From Candidatus Omnitrophota bacterium (GTDB lineage: Bacteria > Omnitrophota > Gorgyraeia > Gygaellales > Profunditerraquicolaceae), in the NCBI GenBank assembly GCA_028716305.1, contig JAQUQA010000044.1, positions 1-8,593 of the forward strand: DNA of 8,593 bases, written 5' to 3'. The position numbers and the translations under genes are program-made. The notes beneath the pieces are model-generated. The model was given only the letters and a program-made list of their open reading frames with translations. It did not search any database and had not been told where the DNA came from. Shown piece after piece: positions 6,544 through 8,593 of this stretch (position 1 is the first letter of the stretch; the number at the start of each line of letters is the position of its first letter).

Positions 6544-7424
6544 TCTCTATTCGGACAGATATACTTACAATTGCCGCTTTTGGCGTCCAGGGCCAACTCA
6601 TTGCCGGGATCGATCTGCAGGGCTTTTTCCAGGTATTGCTCATAGAGACTCAGATCACCCTGTGCCCGGTAGAGCTGGGCCAACCTGACATAGGCGTCGG
6701 TAAATAACGGGTCGGCCTTCAACACACCCTGCAGATATCCTTCTGCCTTGGCAAGGTCCCCGCCGGCCAGCTTGGGGGCCAATAGATAATAAGCCCCCAG
6801 ACCGAATAAGACTCCCGGGGAATCCGGCTGGAGTTTTTGCGCTTTTTTCAAGGTGGAAAACACGGCCGTTCCGTTGACCACTTTGGAAAACGGCCCTCCG
6901 TAGTGGGCGATCATCCCCTTTGAACCCGCCAAAATTAAATAGGCCCTGGTATAATTACTCAAATCAACATTCCGGCGCCCCATGGCGATGACCGTTTGGG
7001 CCAGGGTTACGGCATCATTATACTGCCCCTGGATGTATCTGATATACGCCAGGCTGATATAGGCGGGAGCAAAATCCGGATGGTCCTTGATTATTGCCTG
7101 CAAAAGGCTTTCGCTTGCTTTTAAATCGTGCTGGCGTCTTAATACCTCGGCTGTCCCCCATCGCGCCTGATATACCCCGGGATCGAGCCTGGCGGCTTCT
7201 AAAAAAGCCACCTTCGCCTGGGAGTCCTTATGCAGATTAAGCAAGGCCAACCCCTGGAGGTAACGCATGCGGGCCGAAGACAAATCCTCTCCGGCAGCCT
7301 TTTCCAGAGCGGCAGGGTCCGTGCGGTCGGCCTCTTCATGCACTTCCTGCCAATCAAAAGCAAAAACACCGCTTAAGGGCAGGACAAGATATAACATCAG
7401 GAATAGTAAAATGGCTCTTTTCAT
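6540..7424 (-). CDS. Secreted tetratricopeptide-repeat protein, role unknown
   Basis: A 294-residue protein with a Sec signal: basic MKR, a hydrophobic core (4-19), and likely cleavage after SGVFA (residue 22). The remainder is helical TPR-like units, the clearest at about 51-84, 85-118, 119-150, 204-240 and 241-274; the last two show the x-AYVRLAQLYRAQGD-type pattern ending in DP at the turn. An insert at 163-200 (SKGMIAHYGGPFSKVV) separates the two halves. The segment YYLLAPKLAGGDLAKAE recalls periplasmic TatT-like TPR proteins associated with TRAP transporters, but no transporter genes are here. It ends in a Cys pair (C286, C290). Its ATG overlaps the crtYd stop (ATGA), so it is co-translated with the lycopene cyclase. 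A scaffold or trafficking role for pigment in the envelope is speculation. Confidence 0.85.
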   Translation of the reverse strand: MKRAILLFLMLYLVLPLSGVFAFDWQEVHEEADRTDPAALEKAAGEDLSSARMRYLQGLALLNLHKDSQAKVAFLEAARLDPGVYQARWGTAEVLRRQHDLKASESLLQAIIKDHPDFAPAYISLAYIRYIQGQYNDAVTLAQTVIAMGRRNVDLSNYTRAYLILAGSKGMIAHYGGPFSKVVNGTAVFSTLKKAQKLQPDSPGVLFGLGAYYLLAPKLAGGDLAKAEGYLQGVLKADPLFTDAYVRLAQLYRAQGDLSLYEQYLEKALQIDPGNELALDAKSGNCKYICPNRD

Positions 7425-7717
7425 CGCCGGCCTTTCTTAAAATGCTCCCAGAAGACAATGCTTAAAGTTACCATACTGAAACCGAATAAGAAATCCTCCA
7501 AAGGGATACTTCCCAGGCGCGCCCCCAGGAAATCCGCTGGGTTATAAATAACAATCTGTCTTCCGGTAAGGTACCCATTAACCAGAAACTTAAAAAAGAG
7601 GATTACTGAGATAAACAGATAGAATTCTTTTCTTCTTAAAAGCAATGTCTTGCTCTTAAAATCTACCCATACGGTAATGGCCACCGAGATCACGGCTAAA
7701 ACGGTGTATTCCTTCAC
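7421..7717 (-). CDS. crtYd: Lycopene cyclase, C-terminal-half subunit (CrtYd/YeYf type)
   Basis: A 98-residue protein with three predicted helices. Its second half carries the signature of the heterodimeric cyclase family: VNGYLTGRQIVIY (46-58), FLGARLGSIPLEDFLFGF (63-80) with the PLED acidic motif (72-75), then SMVTLSIVFWE. Together with the preceding subunit it would form the integral-membrane enzyme that cyclises lycopene ends to beta or epsilon rings; ring type cannot be told. The start is a GTG whose GTGA overlaps the crtYc stop, with AAGGG upstream as a weak ribosome site. This arrangement is known from Gram-positive actinobacteria and as fused domains in archaea and fungi. The subunit is normal in length, not a fragment. 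Confidence 0.92.
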   Translation of the reverse strand: MKEYTVLAVISVAITVWVDFKSKTLLLRRKEFYLFISVILFFKFLVNGYLTGRQIVIYNPADFLGARLGSIPLEDFLFGFSMVTLSIVFWEHFKKGRR

Positions 7718-8022
7718 TTAACCCTTTCTTTTAAATAAAGAATCGCTTCCCAGGTAAAGATACAACAAAAAGGGATCACGATAAAAAAAAGCACCTCTTC
7801 CAGCGGCAGGCCAAAGAACCTGAAATACCATACCCCCTGGGGGTTAAATTGCCAGTGTTCGCGCCTGACCGCCAGAATGTCCCAGGAGCCGAAAATAATC
7901 AGGATAAAAAAGATGGTCAAGGCAAGCTCGCGCGCATGGCGGTAGAATTTAAGCGGGGGCCAGAAACTCAAAACAAAAGGCACGCATAACGAAATTAGCA
8001 AAATAAACATGTACTCGGACAT
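7714..8022 (-). CDS. crtYc: Lycopene cyclase, N-terminal-half subunit (CrtYc type)
   Basis: A 102-residue protein with three hydrophobic helices. It has the hallmark WDILAVRREHWQFNP (47-61), a short loop, then GLPLEEVLFF (71-80) with the PLEE acidic motif thought to take part in proton-driven cyclisation, and a closing helix with WEAILYL. It would pair with the downstream subunit in the membrane. It heads a three-gene operon with crtYd and the TPR gene. The ATG at 8022 is used; a second in-frame ATG lies at codon 5. There is no Shine-Dalgarno, and AT-rich -10-like sequence runs almost up to the ATG, so it may be translated from a leaderless mRNA. Confidence 0.92.
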   Translation of the reverse strand: MSEYMFILLISLCVPFVLSFWPPLKFYRHARELALTIFFILIIFGSWDILAVRREHWQFNPQGVWYFRFFGLPLEEVLFFIVIPFCCIFTWEAILYLKERVK

Positions 8023-8026
8023 AGTA

Positions 8027-8060
8027 GTTATATTTTACTCGCAAAACCGGGAATTATAAA
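8027..8060 (-). promoter_or_regulatory. Putative promoter for crtYc-crtYd-TPR operon
   Basis: On the minus strand two overlapping -10-like words occur, TAAAAT (8037-8032) and TATAAC (8032-8027), ending 9 and 4 nt before the crtYc ATG. TTTATA at 8060-8055 stands 17 nt before the first of them and is a poor -35. With a normal -10 to start distance, transcription would begin at or within two nucleotides of the ATG. No ribosome site is present in between. Confidence 0.35.
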
Positions 8061-8074
8061 GGGAATAATTGGGC

Positions 8075-8123
8075 AAGGACCATGAACCAAGAACCATGAA
8101 CCAAGAACCAAGGATCACGGACC
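8075..8123. repeat. Heptanucleotide array A, seven units
   Basis: Seven consecutive 7-mers. Four alternate exactly between ATGAACC and AAGAACC (8082-8109), flanked by degenerate units AAGGACC (8075), AAGGATC (8110) and ACGGACC (8117). The consensus is AxGRACC. It begins the 409-bp gene-free stretch 8023-8431, which otherwise holds only other repeats and the two promoters at its ends. Confidence 0.9.
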
Positions 8124-8132
8124 ATGTAAGCT

Positions 8133-8156
8133 TAGCGTTTAGCGGGTAGCGTTTAG
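8133..8156. repeat. Heptanucleotide array B, three units plus a partial
   Basis: TAGCGTT (8133), TAGCGGG (8140) and TAGCGTT (8147) in strict 7-nt register, followed by TAG of a fourth unit. The word is unrelated to array A, which ends 9 nt upstream. Confidence 0.82.
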
Positions 8157-8175
8157 TAAAGCCCAAACGGAACTT

Positions 8176-8196
8176 GGTCACAAGGCACAGGTCACA
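8176..8196. repeat. Heptanucleotide array, three units
   Basis: GGTCACA (8176), AGGCACA (8183) and GGTCACA (8190) in 7-nt register. It is short and would be unremarkable alone, but it lies between two other heptamer arrays and shares their period. Confidence 0.65.
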
Positions 8197-8305
8197 TTTT
8201 CGTTCGGCGTTCGGCGTACTGCGTTCGGCGTACTGCGTTCGGCGAACAATGGAAACACGCTTAAGATTACGCACCAACACAGAACGCCTCTCGCCGAACG
8301 AAAAT
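8196..8305. repeat. 14-bp perfect inverted repeat around array C
   Basis: ATTTTCGTTCGGCG at 8196-8209 and CGCCGAACGAAAAT at 8292-8305 are exact reverse complements with 82 bp between them. The left arm contains the first heptamer unit of array C. A long-loop hairpin is possible on either strand. There is no target-site duplication or transposase to make it a mobile element, although a small non-autonomous element cannot be excluded. Confidence 0.6.
8201..8242. repeat. Heptanucleotide array C, six units
   Basis: Six exact 7-mers of two types: CGTTCGG at 8201, 8208, 8222 and 8236, and CGTACTG at 8215 and 8229. The last part therefore also reads as a 14-bp tandem repeat. This is the most perfect of the arrays. 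A reverse-complement copy of its first unit occurs at 8294-8300. Confidence 0.92.
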
Positions 8306-8310
8306 AAACT

Positions 8311-8359
8311 TTGCGTTTTGCGTTTCAATTTTACGTTTTGAATTTTCAGTTTTGAGTTT
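8311..8359. repeat. Heptanucleotide array D, seven degenerate units
   Basis: Two exact TTGCGTT units (8311, 8318) are followed by five variants: TCAATTT, TACGTTT, TGAATTT, TCAGTTT and TGAGTTT, starting every 7 nt from 8325. The consensus TnnnTTT holds in phase for all but the first two. It ends 38 bp before the crtB promoter candidate. Confidence 0.8.
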
Positions 8360-8396
8360 ACAAAGTAACCCTACGAGCGGCGAAGATAAACTTTTC

Positions 8397-8425
8397 TTGT
8401 TTTCCTCGTCTAAAGAAGTTAGAAT
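8397..8425 (+). promoter_or_regulatory. Putative promoter for the phytoene synthase gene
   Basis: TTGTTT (8397-8402), a 17-nt spacer and TAGAAT (8420-8425). The -10 matches the sigma-70 consensus at five of six positions. It ends 6 nt before the crtB ATG, so the expected start of transcription is the A of that ATG. No AGGAG-like site precedes the gene. Confidence 0.5.
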
Positions 8426-8431
8426 ATAAGC

Positions 8432-8593
8432 ATGTCAGGCGATGCACAAAAAATATTGATCCGCCGGGGTTCCTTATCGGCAAAGGAGATAACGCGCAAA
8501 AACGCCAGGACCTTTTACCTGGCCAGCCTGTTTTTGCCGCGCAGGAAACGCTTTGCCGCTTATGCCGTCTACGCCATCTGCCGGGAGAGTGAT
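8432..8593 (+). CDS. crtB: Phytoene/squalene synthase family protein (CrtB-like), 3' part beyond the right edge
   Basis: My translation of the last 162 nt gives 54 residues beginning MSGDAQKILIRRG. The diagnostic N-terminal block follows: ARTFYLASLFLPRRKRFAAY (residues 26-45), then AVYAICRESD, where the window stops inside the first Asp-rich motif (DxxxD). This fits trans-isoprenyl diphosphate head-to-head synthases; with a GGPP-type synthase and split lycopene cyclase nearby, phytoene synthase (two GGPP to phytoene) is the best call, while squalene or dehydrosqualene synthase cannot be ruled out from this much. An in-frame TAG at 8420 and the absence of another start make 8432 firm. Desaturase genes would be expected to follow. 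Confidence 0.88.
   Translation, partial: MSGDAQKILIRRGSLSAKEITRKNARTFYLASLFLPRRKRFAAYAVYAICRESD

Noticed and set aside
8196..8305. Insertion sequence bounded by the 14-bp inverted repeat
   Set aside because: The enclosed 82 bp cannot encode a transposase and no flanking target duplication is seen.
8035..8328. A 97-codon open frame on the minus strand opposite the heptamer arrays
   Set aside because: Its translation is made of echoes of the 7-nt repeats (GSWFMVLGSW, RRTQYAERSTPNAER) plus low-complexity filler, it has no family resemblance, and its end runs into the crtYc promoter. Heptamer arrays lacking stops in all three phases explain the open frame.
8075..8359. CRISPR array
   Set aside because: The repeat unit is 7 nt with no spacers and no adjacent cas genes; the period is far too short.

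Overview
The window looks like a chromosomal fragment of a Gram-negative-like, probably uncultivated bacterium with intermediate GC. The genes are densely packed and there are no tRNA or rRNA genes, CRISPR arrays or insertion sequences. The gene content (split lycopene cyclase, short-chain prenyl synthase, secreted TPR protein, FeoAB) together with an intergenic stretch rich in heptamer repeats reminds me of candidate-phylum genomes such as Omnitrophota. This is an impression only; nothing here proves the taxonomy.

Layout. (1) Positions 1-2504, minus strand: a metal-uptake operon reading ZIP transporter > feoA > feoB, with feoB cut by the left edge. (2) Positions 2583-5438, minus strand: a four-gene, translationally coupled operon reading UbiA/MenA-like prenyltransferase > NDH-2-like FAD oxidoreductase > DoxX membrane protein > pyrimidine-dimer glycosylase-like protein. 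Every junction overlaps by 1-4 nt. (3) Position 5439 to the right edge: a carotenoid region. A plus-strand (E,E)-prenyl diphosphate synthase (GGPP-type) is divergent from the UbiA operon and meets, tail to tail, a minus-strand operon of crtYc > crtYd (two halves of a heterodimeric lycopene cyclase) > a secreted TPR protein. A 409-bp gap follows, then the first 54 codons of a plus-strand phytoene/squalene synthase (crtB-like), cut by the right edge at its first Asp-rich motif.

How the genes fit together. The prenyl synthase would supply C20 diphosphate for phytoene synthesis by CrtB; after desaturation (a crtI is expected beyond the right edge but not seen) CrtYc+CrtYd would cyclise the ends. 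The neighbouring UbiA-family enzyme also consumes a prenyl diphosphate, most likely for a quinone, and the coupled NDH-2-like enzyme is of a type that normally reduces quinones. With DoxX and a UV-lesion glycosylase, the centre of the window reads as a membrane-redox and photo-protection neighbourhood. That reading is inference.

The most unusual non-coding signal is in 8075-8359: five adjacent arrays, each built on a strict 7-nt period but with a different heptamer. They create a spurious open frame on the minus strand. A second theme is that the three carotenoid transcription starts appear to have a -10-like hexamer only 4-9 nt before the ATG and no Shine-Dalgarno, suggesting leaderless mRNAs.
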